DNA from: Actinopolyspora lacussalsi subsp. righensis
GTDB lineage: Bacteria; Actinomycetota; Actinomycetes; Mycobacteriales; Pseudonocardiaceae
Length of the DNA stretch: 64,000 nt
Reading direction: 5' to 3'
Assembly (NCBI RefSeq): GCF_900116555.1
Contig: NZ_FPAT01000010.1
Location: 62,001 to 126,000 of the forward strand
Shown here: positions 25,450 through 34,445 of the stretch, piece after piece
Layout: the number at the start of each line of letters is the position of its first letter
Numbering within the stretch: position 1 is the first letter of the stretch
Notes under the pieces: generated by a model
Databases searched by the model: none
What the model saw: only the letters and a program-made list of their open reading frames with translations
What the model was told of the DNA's origin: nothing
Program-made: the position numbers and the translations under genes

Positions 25450-26582
25450 CCCCCGCCGCCGCACCCGGTGGACCTCCCTGTATCAGCGCCTGGTCAGCCC
25501 TGTCTCCCGGGGGAATCGGCCGCGCGGCTTTCGTCGACGGCCTGCGCGCCGCTGCCGGTGGTCCCACGAGTATCGAGTGGGAGTGGCCGTTGGACTCCTA
25601 CGGTCGAGCTCATCTCGTTCCCGGATTCGACATTCCCACGTTGTTGGGACGCAAGGGCGCTCGCTCACTTGATCGACTGACCGGGCTGGCGGCCGCCACC
25701 GTGAGTCGACTGCTGGGTGGCGATGCCGGGATGGCCGAGACCGATGGGGTCGGCCTGGTACTGGGCACCACGGCGGGCAGCTCGCAGAGTGCGATGGATT
25801 TCACCCGCCAGGGGCTCACCGGACGTAGGCCCCACGAGGTCGATCCGGCGCTGCTGCCGAACGCCATCATGAACCGTGCCGCCGCTGAGTGCGCCATTCG
25901 CCACGGTCTCACCGGCCCCAACACGACCGTCGCCGGTGGCCGGGTGGCCGGGCTGCTCGCGCTCGCCCAGGCGAGTCGGTTTCTCGGAGCGGGCAGAGCC
26001 GAGCGCGTCCTCGTCGGTGCCGCCGAGGAGTGCTCGCCGGCCAGGGTGTGGTTGTCCCGGCGTGACACGGATGCTGTGGCCCCTCCGGGCGAGGGCTGCG
26101 GGCTGCTGGTGCTGGATCGTCCCGACTCGACGGTAGCTCTGGCCGAGGAAGCGGGACGGGCCGAAGTGGTGGCGACGGAGACCAGAACGCGATTGCCGGA
26201 TGAGATCGGGACCGCGCTGACCGAGTGCGTGCACGCGCTGCTCGCTCGTTCCCGTACCGAACCGGCGGAGGTATGGGCCGCGGTGGGCAGCGGTGCGTCG
26301 GGCTCCCTCGGACTCCTGGAGACCCGGGCACTGCGAGGGGTGTTCGGCGACAGCGCGCTGGCCCGAGTGCCGAGCGTGGACCGCTTCGGTGAGCTCGACT
26401 CGGTGTCGAGCGTCTTCGCGATCCTGGCCGCACTCGTCTCCGCCGAACGGGAAACGGCGGTGCGGGAGAAAACCGCGGTGATCTGCGCGGTCGACCCCTG
26501 CGGTACGGCAGCGGCCACCCTGCTGCGGCTGTCGAACGGTCGGACCTCCGGCCACCCCCACGTGAAGGGAGAGGGAAGATGA
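25446..26582 (+). CDS. chain-length-factor-like partner of KS copy 2
   Basis: A 378-residue KS-beta. The elbow region NTTVAGGRVAGLLAL lacks Cys, and the C-terminal His motifs are absent. AIMNRAAAECAIRHGLTGPN matches the equivalent stretch of the orphan CLF at 12327, showing these two are paralogs. It is coupled to KS copy 2 by ATGA at its start and to KS copy 3 by ATGA at its end, so it could pair with either. Its role is pocket formation and chain-length control. Confidence 0.85.
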   Translation: MTPAAAPGGPPCISAWSALSPGGIGRAAFVDGLRAAAGGPTSIEWEWPLDSYGRAHLVPGFDIPTLLGRKGARSLDRLTGLAAATVSRLLGGDAGMAETDGVGLVLGTTAGSSQSAMDFTRQGLTGRRPHEVDPALLPNAIMNRAAAECAIRHGLTGPNTTVAGGRVAGLLALAQASRFLGAGRAERVLVGAAEECSPARVWLSRRDTDAVAPPGEGCGLLVLDRPDSTVALAEEAGRAEVVATETRTRLPDEIGTALTECVHALLARSRTEPAEVWAAVGSGASGSLGLLETRALRGVFGDSALARVPSVDRFGELDSVSSVFAILAALVSAERETAVREKTAVICAVDPCGTAAATLLRLSNGRTSGHPHVKGEGR

Positions 26583-27838
26583 CCACGTCCACGCCCGTCC
26601 CGCTGGACCGTGCGAACTCGACGCGGCGCGTCGTGGTCACCGGTCTGGGAGTTGTATCGAGCATCGGCAGCGGTCGCGAGGCGTATCTGGCTGGGCTGCG
26701 CGAGGGCAGGTGCGGTACCGGGCCGATATCGCTGTTCGACACCACGGGATTCCGGCACGGGAACGGCTGTGAGGTAACCGACTTCGATCCCGCGGAGGTG
26801 CTGCGTACCGTCCGTGCCGAGGAGTTCGGCAGGGTCGGTCGGTTCTCGGCGGCCGCTGCCAGAATGGCCGCGACGGACGCGGGACTTCCCGAGGGCCCGA
26901 CGGGATCCGGGCTAGTCGCGGTGGGAACCACGGATGGTGAGTCGCTCGATCTGGACGAGTTGGCGGCATCGTTCTCCGGATACGGTTCGTCCGACGGTGC
27001 GGAGTCGACCAGAGCGGGGCGGATTCGGCCGGCCCGCTTGTCCACGGCGGCGGCGCGTGAACTGGGACTGTCCGATGTCGAAGTGGTCACGATGCCCACC
27101 GTGTGCGCCGCGGGCAACTACACCCTCGGGTACGGACTGGACGCGCTTCGGGCAGGCGACGTCGACTTCGCGTTGTGTGGCGGGGCCGAGTCCGTCTGCC
27201 GCCGAACGTTCGCGTCGTTCTACCGGATGGGAGCGCTCTCTCCGGATCTGTGCAGACCGTTCGACCGGGATCGCGCCGGCGTGGTTTTCGGTGAGGGTGC
27301 GGCGGTCCTGGTACTGGAATCGCTCGAATCGGCGTCGGCCCGCGGGGCGCGGGTGTTGGCCGAGGTGCTGGAATACCACCTCAACTGCGACGCGATGCAC
27401 CCCACCAGACCCGATGAGGACAGCGTGACCGCGTGCGTGGCCGGCGCGGTGCGGAATGCGGGGATCTCCCCGGCGGAAGTCGACCTGGTCCTCGCGCACG
27501 GAACGGGAACCCCCATCAACGACTCCCTGGAGTCCAGGGCCTTCGGTCGCGTGTTCGGCTTCGACGGGATACCGCCGGTCTCGGCGCCGAAGTCGATGAT
27601 CGGTCACACCATGGGAGCCGCCGCCGCGCACAGTTGCACCGCCGCGGTTCTCGCGCTGGAGCACGGTTTTCTGCCGCCCACCGTCAATCACGGCACCACG
27701 GATCCGGACTGTCCGGTGGACTGCGTGCCGAACCGCTCCCGTGCCGCCGATCCGCGCACGATTCTGGTGAATTCCCTGGGTTTCGGTGGTGGCAACGCGG
27801 CGATGGTGCTACGGCGCTGGGAAGGTGGAGAGCCGTGA
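26579..27838 (+). CDS. ketosynthase alpha, copy 3
   Basis: A 419-residue KS with an intact triad: Cys in MPTVCAAGNYT, His in LAHGTGTPIND, His in SMIGHTMGAAAA. It shares long identical stretches with KS copy 2 (VVVTGLGVVS, CEV, CAAGN, the LNCDAMHP segment and the DCPVDCVPNR segment), so they arose by duplication. It is the last gene of the operon and starts by ATGA overlap. No CLF follows it; the best partner candidate is the orphan CLF at 12327. Confidence 0.9.
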   Translation: MTTSTPVPLDRANSTRRVVVTGLGVVSSIGSGREAYLAGLREGRCGTGPISLFDTTGFRHGNGCEVTDFDPAEVLRTVRAEEFGRVGRFSAAAARMAATDAGLPEGPTGSGLVAVGTTDGESLDLDELAASFSGYGSSDGAESTRAGRIRPARLSTAAARELGLSDVEVVTMPTVCAAGNYTLGYGLDALRAGDVDFALCGGAESVCRRTFASFYRMGALSPDLCRPFDRDRAGVVFGEGAAVLVLESLESASARGARVLAEVLEYHLNCDAMHPTRPDEDSVTACVAGAVRNAGISPAEVDLVLAHGTGTPINDSLESRAFGRVFGFDGIPPVSAPKSMIGHTMGAAAAHSCTAAVLALEHGFLPPTVNHGTTDPDCPVDCVPNRSRAADPRTILVNSLGFGGGNAAMVLRRWEGGEP

Positions 27839-27881
27839 CACGGCGGTACCCGGCGTCCGGCGTTGCGAGTGCGCTACCGGT

Positions 27882-27897
27882 TCCCGGACTTCCGGGA
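27882..27897 (+). terminator. possible terminator of the KS operon
   Basis: TCCCGG and CCGGGA form a six-base stem with an ACTT loop, 43 bases after the KS stop. It is followed by TTCTCG rather than a real T-tract. Confidence 0.35.
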
Positions 27898-28029
27898 TTC
27901 TCGACCTCGCGGCGAGCTCGGGAGTGCCCGGCTTCCGGGGTGGGACACCGGTCGTCGGACGATCGACGGCGGAGTTTAACAGCGTGAATCCCGTGGGCGA
28001 ACGGCGCACGGATATCGTCCCGGAAATCC

Positions 28030-30696
28030 GTGTTCATCTCCGGGATCCGGTTGGCCCGTAACCACGAATGGACTAGAAATGCGATTGTGCTGGATCGTGA
28101 ACCATTCGTGGGCAGAGAAGCCGAACTCGCCGAGGTGCACGAGGGGCTGACCGATCCCCGGTGTTCGGTGATCGCGATCACCGGTTGCCGGGGCACAGGC
28201 AGATCCCGGATGCTCGACGCCACCCTGCGAATGTCGCAGGAGCTCGGTGCGTCGGCGGAACTATCCCGTGCCACCTCCGCCGCGCGGAACATCCCGTTCG
28301 GCGCCGTGGCACGGATGCTGCCGCAACAGGTCTCGGGATGGTCGGCACCCACCGAACTGATTCGCACCATGGTCGCGTTGTACGCCGAGCAGTCCTCGCG
28401 AACCCGTCAAGTGGTCGCTGTCGACGACGCGCATCTGCTCGACCCCGAGTCGGCGACGTTGCTGCACGCGCTCGCGGCGAGCGGCCACGCGCTCGTCGTA
28501 CTGACGCTGGACGCCGACGTGGAGTGTCCGGACACGGTGACCGCCTCGTGGAAGGATCTGGGCGGACGGTTGGTCTCCCTGCGCCCGTTACGGATCACCG
28601 AGGTCTCCACTTATCTGCACGAGGCCCTCGAAGGACCGGTGAACGGTGCTCTGGTGCGCTCGATCGCGGAGGCGACCGAGGGCAACCTGCTCTGGATGCG
28701 GGAGTTGCTGCGCGGTGCGTTGGAAGTCGGCGCCATCGCTCGCAACCAGGACGGTCTTTGGGAGTTGATCGAAGCCCTGCCGTTGTCGGACCGGCTGCAG
28801 CAACTGTTGACCGCTCGGTTGCGCCACGCTTCGCCGGAAGCCCTCGAAGTGGCGACGTGGTTGGCGATGGCGGGAGACATGTTGCCGTTATCGGCGTTGG
28901 AGAGGGCGTTGCAACACCCCGTTCCGTCCGCGGCCGAGGCGGAGGGGGTCGTTCGGTTGGAGGGGCGTAACTCGGTCCGGCTCACCCATCCCCTCTACGG
29001 AGTACTGCTGCGCGAACGCACCCCTCGGCTGGAGCGTCGCAGGCGGCACTCCGCGCTCGTCCGTTCGATGCTCGCCGATACGCCCATCGCCAGCGCGGAA
29101 CTGGTTCACGTGCTGTGCGACGGCGAGGAGTGCGGTGAGCAGATCGATACGGAGCTCGTGCTGCGGGCCGCGCGCGCCGCGATGGACGCAGGGGATTACG
29201 GAATCGGTTGGGAACTCAGCCGCTTCGCGGGAGCGGACTCGCCCGACGCGACTTCCGAGGCACTGGCCATCGCCGGTGAGTGCGGGCTGTGGTTGGGACG
29301 CGTGGACGAGGCGGAGAGTTACTTCAGACGGGCCAGATGTCGTACCTCGGACACGAACGTGCGTGCCGACCTCACGTTGGGGCTGGCCGCCAACCTGTTC
29401 ATGGTCGCGGGCCGTACCAAAGCCGCAGGGGAGCTGGTGAACGAGATCACCGCACAGCTACCGCCCGAGGACTCGCGATATCAGTACGCGGTGGCGCTGC
29501 GTGTGGGCATGGCGGCCAACGCGGGACGGATGTACGAGCTCCTCGCGGAGCTCGCGGAAGTCGACGTGCCCTCGCTCCCTGCACTGGCCGCATCCAGGGT
29601 CAGCGCGTTGACCTGGACGGGTCGGTTGCACGAGGCGATCGACGCCGTCGGTTCCCTGACACGCGTTTCCGGCCCGGACCAGCGTCCGCCGTCGGATCTC
29701 GATCAGATCGTTTCCGTTACCGCGTTCGCCTATGCGGGAGAATTCCAGGAAGCCCGTCGACGTGCTCGTTCCGGCTACTACGAGACGCTGCGCAATCGCA
29801 GGCTTCCGGAGCAGGCGATGTGGGCCACGGCGTGGGGTGAAGTGGAGATGCTCACCGGGAATCTACGGACGGCCATGTCGTGTCTGCTGGAGGCCGCGGG
29901 CATCATGCGGCGTCGCCCGACGAGTCTCGGCCCCGCCGTGCACGGTTCTTGCCTGGGAAATCTGGCTCAGGTCGCTGCCATGTGCGGGGAGTCGGAGCAG
30001 GCGGAACGCGCACTGAGTGAGGGTGAGGAGCTGCCCCTGCGGGAGTGCTTCGTGCCCGAACTCGCCAGTGCCAGGGCATGGATGGAGAGCGGTACCGACC
30101 CGAGCAGGGGGCGGCGAGAACTGTGGGACTGCGTCGTCGAGGCCAGGAACTCGGGCGCGTTGCTGTGTGCAGCACGCACGTCGCTCGATTTGGCACGACT
30201 CGGCTGGGGGAAGGACGCGTCTCGTGTGCTGTCCGAGATCGAGGACGAGCTGCAGGGCGTGGTCGTGGCGAGTTGGATCCGGTACGCGCGAGCGATCGCA
30301 GCCGGGGAGCCGGATGGGCTGGTGCGGATCTCCGAAGAGTTGGAGGCGAACGGGATGCGGCTGCTGGCCGCGGAGGCTCTGCTGTTTGCGGGCGGCGAGT
30401 TCCGCGCTCGTGGTCGTACGGTCGCCGCCACGGGAGTGGAGCACTCCGGTGCCGGACTGGCGGAGTCGGTGGGCGCCAGAAGTCTGCTCACTGCCGCCCG
30501 ATCGGCCGAAGTGCCGCTGACCAAACGGGAGAAGCAGATCGTGCGTCGGGTGCTCGCGGGGTGCCCGTCGGCGGACGTCGCCGGTTCCCTGGGAATATCC
30601 ACTCGTACGGTCGAGTCGCATCTGCAGAACGCCTATCGCAAACTGGGAGTACATTCCAGGGACGAGCTCGCGCGGATCTACGGCGACTTCCTGTGA
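28030..30696 (+). CDS. LuxR-family ATPase regulator (LAL type)
   Basis: An 888-residue large ATP-binding regulator. Near the N-terminus FVGREAELAEV opens an AAA/STAND ATPase with a P-loop ITGCRGTGRS (Arg replaces the usual Lys) and Walker B VVAVDDAHLLD. A long helical-repeat region follows. The C-terminus is a LuxR helix-turn-helix: LTKREKQIVRRVLAGCPSADVAGSLGISTRTVESHLQNAYRKLGV. LAL proteins are usually cluster-specific activators. Two in-frame TTA codons (28588-28590 and 28888-28890) point to bldA control. The start is uncertain: GTG 28030 or GTG 28087 (VLDREPFVGREAE). Confidence 0.9.
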   Translation: MFISGIRLARNHEWTRNAIVLDREPFVGREAELAEVHEGLTDPRCSVIAITGCRGTGRSRMLDATLRMSQELGASAELSRATSAARNIPFGAVARMLPQQVSGWSAPTELIRTMVALYAEQSSRTRQVVAVDDAHLLDPESATLLHALAASGHALVVLTLDADVECPDTVTASWKDLGGRLVSLRPLRITEVSTYLHEALEGPVNGALVRSIAEATEGNLLWMRELLRGALEVGAIARNQDGLWELIEALPLSDRLQQLLTARLRHASPEALEVATWLAMAGDMLPLSALERALQHPVPSAAEAEGVVRLEGRNSVRLTHPLYGVLLRERTPRLERRRRHSALVRSMLADTPIASAELVHVLCDGEECGEQIDTELVLRAARAAMDAGDYGIGWELSRFAGADSPDATSEALAIAGECGLWLGRVDEAESYFRRARCRTSDTNVRADLTLGLAANLFMVAGRTKAAGELVNEITAQLPPEDSRYQYAVALRVGMAANAGRMYELLAELAEVDVPSLPALAASRVSALTWTGRLHEAIDAVGSLTRVSGPDQRPPSDLDQIVSVTAFAYAGEFQEARRRARSGYYETLRNRRLPEQAMWATAWGEVEMLTGNLRTAMSCLLEAAGIMRRRPTSLGPAVHGSCLGNLAQVAAMCGESEQAERALSEGEELPLRECFVPELASARAWMESGTDPSRGRRELWDCVVEARNSGALLCAARTSLDLARLGWGKDASRVLSEIEDELQGVVVASWIRYARAIAAGEPDGLVRISEELEANGMRLLAAEALLFAGGEFRARGRTVAATGVEHSGAGLAESVGARSLLTAARSAEVPLTKREKQIVRRVLAGCPSADVAGSLGISTRTVESHLQNAYRKLGVHSRDELARIYGDFL

Positions 30697-31171
30697 CGCT
30701 CTTCCGGCGGGGCGGTTCCGGGACGTTCGAGGATTTTCGTTCCGGCGCATCCTGCTCGATAAAAAATTTCCATATGGATTTTTTCGTGGTGTCGCTCCGT
30801 GTTCGGTGCTACTGTCGGTGTTTTCCGGTCGATCCGTTGAACAGCTGATTCTTTCGTGGTGCTCGGCTCGTTTTCGCGGGGTTAACTTCTTGGGGGGCCG
30901 TGTTTCGGTTGTTCGGTTTGACATTAGCGATGGGCCGTGTTTCTCTCTCTGTCGAGAGTGGTTCGGGTTTCTCGGGCCTTCGGCCGCCCGACCGATTCGT
31001 CCTCGTGCGGAACGCTTTCCGCGCGAAAGGTTTTTCGGTGGGAAGAATCGCCGATGATGCCCGGCGGGGGAGTTCGAAAAATTCGATGGAACCTGGTTTC
31101 CCGCGGTAACCGACAGGACCACCTCGATACCTGTGAGCAATGAGCACACACGAATCATCCGTGGGGGCTAC
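30697..31171. promoter_or_regulatory. AT-rich intergenic region with CCATATGG dyad
   Basis: These 475 bases between two regulatory genes hold no convincing gene. The composition is far more T-rich than elsewhere. At 30761-30784 an A-run and a T-run flank CCATATGG (30770-30777), an interrupted dyad that may bind a regulator. TTGACA at 30918-30923 could be a -35 box, but no good -10 follows. The region probably carries the promoter of the HTH regulator gene. Confidence 0.45.
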
Positions 31172-32173
31172 GTGACAGTCTTTACCGAGTCGCCGTTACG
31201 TCCGGACCGGCAGGAGCACGTCGATCACGTGCCCCTCGGGCTCTCCCGGTCGAGTGAAACCGTTTACCGGGCCATGCTCGGTTCGCCGCGCTTCCGACTC
31301 TCGGAGCTGGCCGAGTGCCTGGGCTACGACGTGGAACGACTGGCGGAGGTCGTCGAGGAGTTGCGGCTGGAAGGAATGGTTGCCGATTCCGCTGATGAGT
31401 CGGAAGCCGTCCGGGCCGTCGAACCCTGCCTGGCCCTGCGTGCGCTGGCTGCTCGACGCCTGTGCGCCACCCGCGGGATCGATCCGGTTCCTCGTCCCGA
31501 GGCAGTCGAGAGATTGATCAACCTGCGTGAACAACGACGTTCCGAACGTGAGTTCGAGAGTGCCGGACTCGACGAGCTCGCGGCGGTGGTGGAGCGTCTC
31601 GTGGCACACGCCGACCGTGAAGTGGTCATGCTGGTGCCGGAGAGCGAGCGGACCTCCTGCGAGTTCTCCCGGCTGATTCCGGAGTGGGCCTCGCGTCGTG
31701 GCCTGACCGTGCGGAGTGTCTGGCGGGCCGACGTGATCCGGTCGGCAGCGCGGCGAGCACACGGCGCCTGGCTGGGCCGTCAGGGCTTCGAGGTACGCGT
31801 GGTGCGGTCGGTTCCGCTTCGCGCGGTGCTGGTCGACGACGCCGTCGCCGTGCTGGGTGATGACGAGGAAGTGCGCGTGCTTCGCGGCACGCGACAGGTG
31901 ACCGAGGTCCGCAGGATCGCCGCGGAGCTGTGGAACTCGGCCAGTCCTGTCCGGTCGGGAAGCACTTCCGACCGCGGTGCGGAAGTCGCGGGCTCGCGGC
32001 ACGCGACGGTGCTGCGGTTGTTGGCGGAGGGGTTGACCGACGACGGCATCGCGCGCCGGACCGGCGTGAGTGTCCGCACCGTTCGCAACGATGTGGCCTC
32101 GGCCATGAGCAGACTGGATTCCCGAAGCCGATTCCAGGCGGGTGTCCGGGCGGCTCGGCTGGGACTGTTCTAG
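31172..32173 (+). CDS. HTH transcriptional regulator (TrmB-like N-terminus, LuxR-type C-terminus)
   Basis: A 333-residue protein. The N-terminal part (RLSELAECLGYDVERLAEVVEELRLEGMV) looks like a TrmB/winged helix. The middle resembles the phospholipase-D-like domain of TrmB relatives (LVDDAVAVLGD). The C-terminus is a LuxR-like helix-turn-helix (LRLLAEGLTDDGIARRTGVSVRTVRNDV). This layout is common among actinomycete antibiotic-cluster regulators. GTG 31172 is preferred because GGGGG lies just upstream; GTG 31133 is an alternative. An in-frame TTA codon at codon 9 (31196-31198) gives bldA dependence right at the start of translation. Confidence 0.8.
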   Translation: MTVFTESPLRPDRQEHVDHVPLGLSRSSETVYRAMLGSPRFRLSELAECLGYDVERLAEVVEELRLEGMVADSADESEAVRAVEPCLALRALAARRLCATRGIDPVPRPEAVERLINLREQRRSEREFESAGLDELAAVVERLVAHADREVVMLVPESERTSCEFSRLIPEWASRRGLTVRSVWRADVIRSAARRAHGAWLGRQGFEVRVVRSVPLRAVLVDDAVAVLGDDEEVRVLRGTRQVTEVRRIAAELWNSASPVRSGSTSDRGAEVAGSRHATVLRLLAEGLTDDGIARRTGVSVRTVRNDVASAMSRLDSRSRFQAGVRAARLGLF

Positions 32174-32184
32174 CGGTGCTTCGT

Positions 32185-32221
32185 GGGCTCGGGGGTGGTC
32201 GGCCTGACCGACCCCGAGCCC
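32185..32221. terminator. bidirectional terminator
   Basis: GGGCTCGGGG (32185-32194) pairs with CCCCGAGCCC (32212-32221), with an inner GGTC/GACC stem. It lies between the HTH regulator and the convergent SbnB-like gene. Confidence 0.8.
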
Positions 32222-32238
32222 CGCTTCCGCCCTCGACG

Positions 32239-33255
32239 TCATCCGGCCGCGCCCGTGAAGAAACCCGGGATGGCAGTGCCACCAGCCGCGGCTGTCACAC
32301 GTTCGTGTACCCACTTGCCCACCGCGAGGTCCAGTGCGCCCAATCCGAAGGGAGAGAAGATCGTGGCTCGGTCCTCGGCACGTTCGATCTTGCCGTTCAG
32401 TAGCTCGCCGATCGTGCCGTGGACGAACTCGCGGTGCCCGTCCGCCTGTTCGGTCAGGTGCAACGAGGTCTGCTCCCGCACGGCGTGGGCCACGTCGTCG
32501 GTGATGTTGAACGAGTTCCGGATCAGTTCCGGGCCCAGGTCACGCAACGAGACGTGCAGGACGACGGGATTGTGTTCCAGAAGAGCCGGATCGTGCAGGT
32601 GCGGTCGTCCCGCCACGGTGGTCAGAACCACCACGTCGGCGCCGAAGGCGTCCTCGGGGGAGTCGACGATCTCCACTTCCTCCGCGCCGTCCTCGGCCAG
32701 CAGTCCCGCGAACTTCTCGGCCGCCGTCGGATCGAGGTCGAAGAGTCGGTAGTCACCGACTTCCCAGTCGAGGTCACGGAAGAATCTCCGGACGTGATCC
32801 GCGATGAGACCGGTGCCGATGAAGCCGATCGATGTGGTCTCCCTCGAGCCCGACAGCGTTTCCGCGGCCAGTACGGCGGACGCCGCGGTGCGGGTGGCGG
32901 AGATGATGGACGCCTCCAGACAACCGAAGGGGTAGCCGTTCGTGCAGTCGTTGAGCAGCAACGCCGCTGAGGCACGCGGTATACCCTGTTCCGTGTTTCC
33001 CGGAAAGCTCGCGATCCACTTGATACCCGCTACATCGAACTCGCCTCCCAAGTAGGAGGGCAACGAAATGATCCGGTCCGATTCCCGGTGCGGGAACCGC
33101 AGGAAGCCGCTGTGGGGGACCACGCTCTCGAGGTCGTCGTGCGCGAGGTAACCACGCCGCACCATGTCGACGCAGGCCGGTCTGTCGGCGGCCACCTGTG
33201 CCAGTACCTCCTCGGCGGAAATGACGCGAAACGGCAGTTCGGAAAGTTCGGGCAT
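32239..33255 (-). CDS. sbnB: SbnB-like dehydrogenase for 2,3-diaminopropionate
   Basis: A 338-residue member of the ornithine cyclodeaminase/mu-crystallin family. The NAD-binding loop is IGFIGTGLIADHVRRFF, and GIKWIASFPGN with LLLNDCTNGYPFGCLEAS is typical of SbnB. In staphyloferrin B biosynthesis SbnB oxidises N-(1-amino-1-carboxy-2-ethyl)-glutamate to release 2,3-diaminopropionate plus 2-oxoglutarate. The start is ATG 33255, six bases after GGGAG; ATG 33261 is too close. It follows the SbnA-like gene by 22 bases, so the two form a Dap-supplying unit for the NRPS. Confidence 0.9.
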   Translation of the reverse strand: MPELSELPFRVISAEEVLAQVAADRPACVDMVRRGYLAHDDLESVVPHSGFLRFPHRESDRIISLPSYLGGEFDVAGIKWIASFPGNTEQGIPRASAALLLNDCTNGYPFGCLEASIISATRTAASAVLAAETLSGSRETTSIGFIGTGLIADHVRRFFRDLDWEVGDYRLFDLDPTAAEKFAGLLAEDGAEEVEIVDSPEDAFGADVVVLTTVAGRPHLHDPALLEHNPVVLHVSLRDLGPELIRNSFNITDDVAHAVREQTSLHLTEQADGHREFVHGTIGELLNGKIERAEDRATIFSPFGLGALDLAVGKWVHERVTAAAGGTAIPGFFTGAAG

Positions 33256-33277
33256 GTTCATCTCCCGGGATGACGGA

Positions 33278-34291
33278 TCAGGCTGGCAAGATCTGCGGGT
33301 ACTGGGCGGAAAGGTCCACGTCCTCACCGAAGTTCGCGGAGACCCACGACGAGTCGTAGACGGTGTCGGCATAGGCGTTGCCACGATCGGCGCACAGGAA
33401 AGCCACCACCGGATGATCGTCCGGGCGATTTCCCACGCCTCCGGCGAAGTACCGTGAGATAGCGGCGTACACGCTTCCCGTGGAGCCTCCCGCGTAGAGC
33501 CCGTATTCACGGAGCAGGGCGTGACAGCCGCGGACGGCCTCCAGCTCGGGTACCAGCACCACGTCGTCGATCAGTGCCCGTTCGCACAACGGGGGACGGA
33601 TACTGGAGCCCAGGCCGGGAAGTCGGCGCACTCCCGGTTCACCGCCGAAGATCGCCGATCCCTCCGCATCCACCGCGATCACCCGTACGTCGGGCCAGCG
33701 CTCCTTGGCACGTATCGAGAGACCGCTGATGGTTCCGCCCGTGCTCGTGCCGACGAACAGGTAGTCGATGTGACTCAGCTCGTCGCAGATCTCTTCGCCG
33801 GTGAGCCGGTAGTGCGCCGACAGCGCGTCGGGGTTGCCGTACTGATTGGGCCAGTAGACCTCCGCCAGTTCGGAGCGCAGCTGTGCGACCCGGGTCAGCC
33901 TCGTACTGAGGAAACCGCCCGAATCGTCGCGCTCGGTCACCTTTTCCACGCGGTCGCACAGCATTCGCAGGAAGGTTTCGGTGGAGGCGTTCACGTTGGG
34001 GTCGATCACCGGGACGAAACCGATCCCCAGTACGCGGCAGAACGATGCCAGCGACAGCGCGAAATTGCCCGAGGAGGATTCGACCACGGTGGTCCCCTCG
34101 GTGATCTCCCCGCGCTCGATCGCGTTTTTCAGGATCCAGAACGCGGAGCGGTCCTTGGAGCTTCCGTTGGGGTTGCAGTACTCCAGCTTGGCCCGCAGAT
34201 CCAGTCGGCCGTGCGGTAGGTGGGAGATCGGCGTGCGCGGCATCGCACCGCGGAGCCCCGCGAGACGCTGCAGCAGGGGACGAGGGGTCAT
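33278..34291 (-). CDS. sbnA: SbnA-like 2,3-diaminopropionate synthase (PLP)
   Basis: A 337-residue PLP enzyme of the cysteine-synthase fold. K46 in NPNGSSKDRSAF is the PLP Lys, VVESSSGNFALSLA binds the carboxylate, and VGTSTGGTISGL binds the PLP phosphate. SbnA condenses O-phosphoserine with glutamate to N-(1-amino-1-carboxy-2-ethyl)-glutamate, which SbnB then cleaves. Pairing with the adjacent SbnB homolog makes the assignment firm and predicts a Dap residue in the peptide. The start is ATG 34291 with CGGAG about ten bases upstream. Confidence 0.9.
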   Translation of the reverse strand: MTPRPLLQRLAGLRGAMPRTPISHLPHGRLDLRAKLEYCNPNGSSKDRSAFWILKNAIERGEITEGTTVVESSSGNFALSLASFCRVLGIGFVPVIDPNVNASTETFLRMLCDRVEKVTERDDSGGFLSTRLTRVAQLRSELAEVYWPNQYGNPDALSAHYRLTGEEICDELSHIDYLFVGTSTGGTISGLSIRAKERWPDVRVIAVDAEGSAIFGGEPGVRRLPGLGSSIRPPLCERALIDDVVLVPELEAVRGCHALLREYGLYAGGSTGSVYAAISRYFAGGVGNRPDDHPVVAFLCADRGNAYADTVYDSSWVSANFGEDVDLSAQYPQILPA

Positions 34292-34445
34292 CGTGTGGTG
34301 CTCCGGTGATTGATCGGAATGTCTCCGGCGGGCGGGAATCGTCCGATCCGTTCCCACGGTCGCCCGCTCGCGGGGGAGGCGAGGTCCTTCGTCGGGCGGC
34401 TTGGGGTTACCGCACCCCGCGCCCGCTGCATGTGTCCGGCACCGG

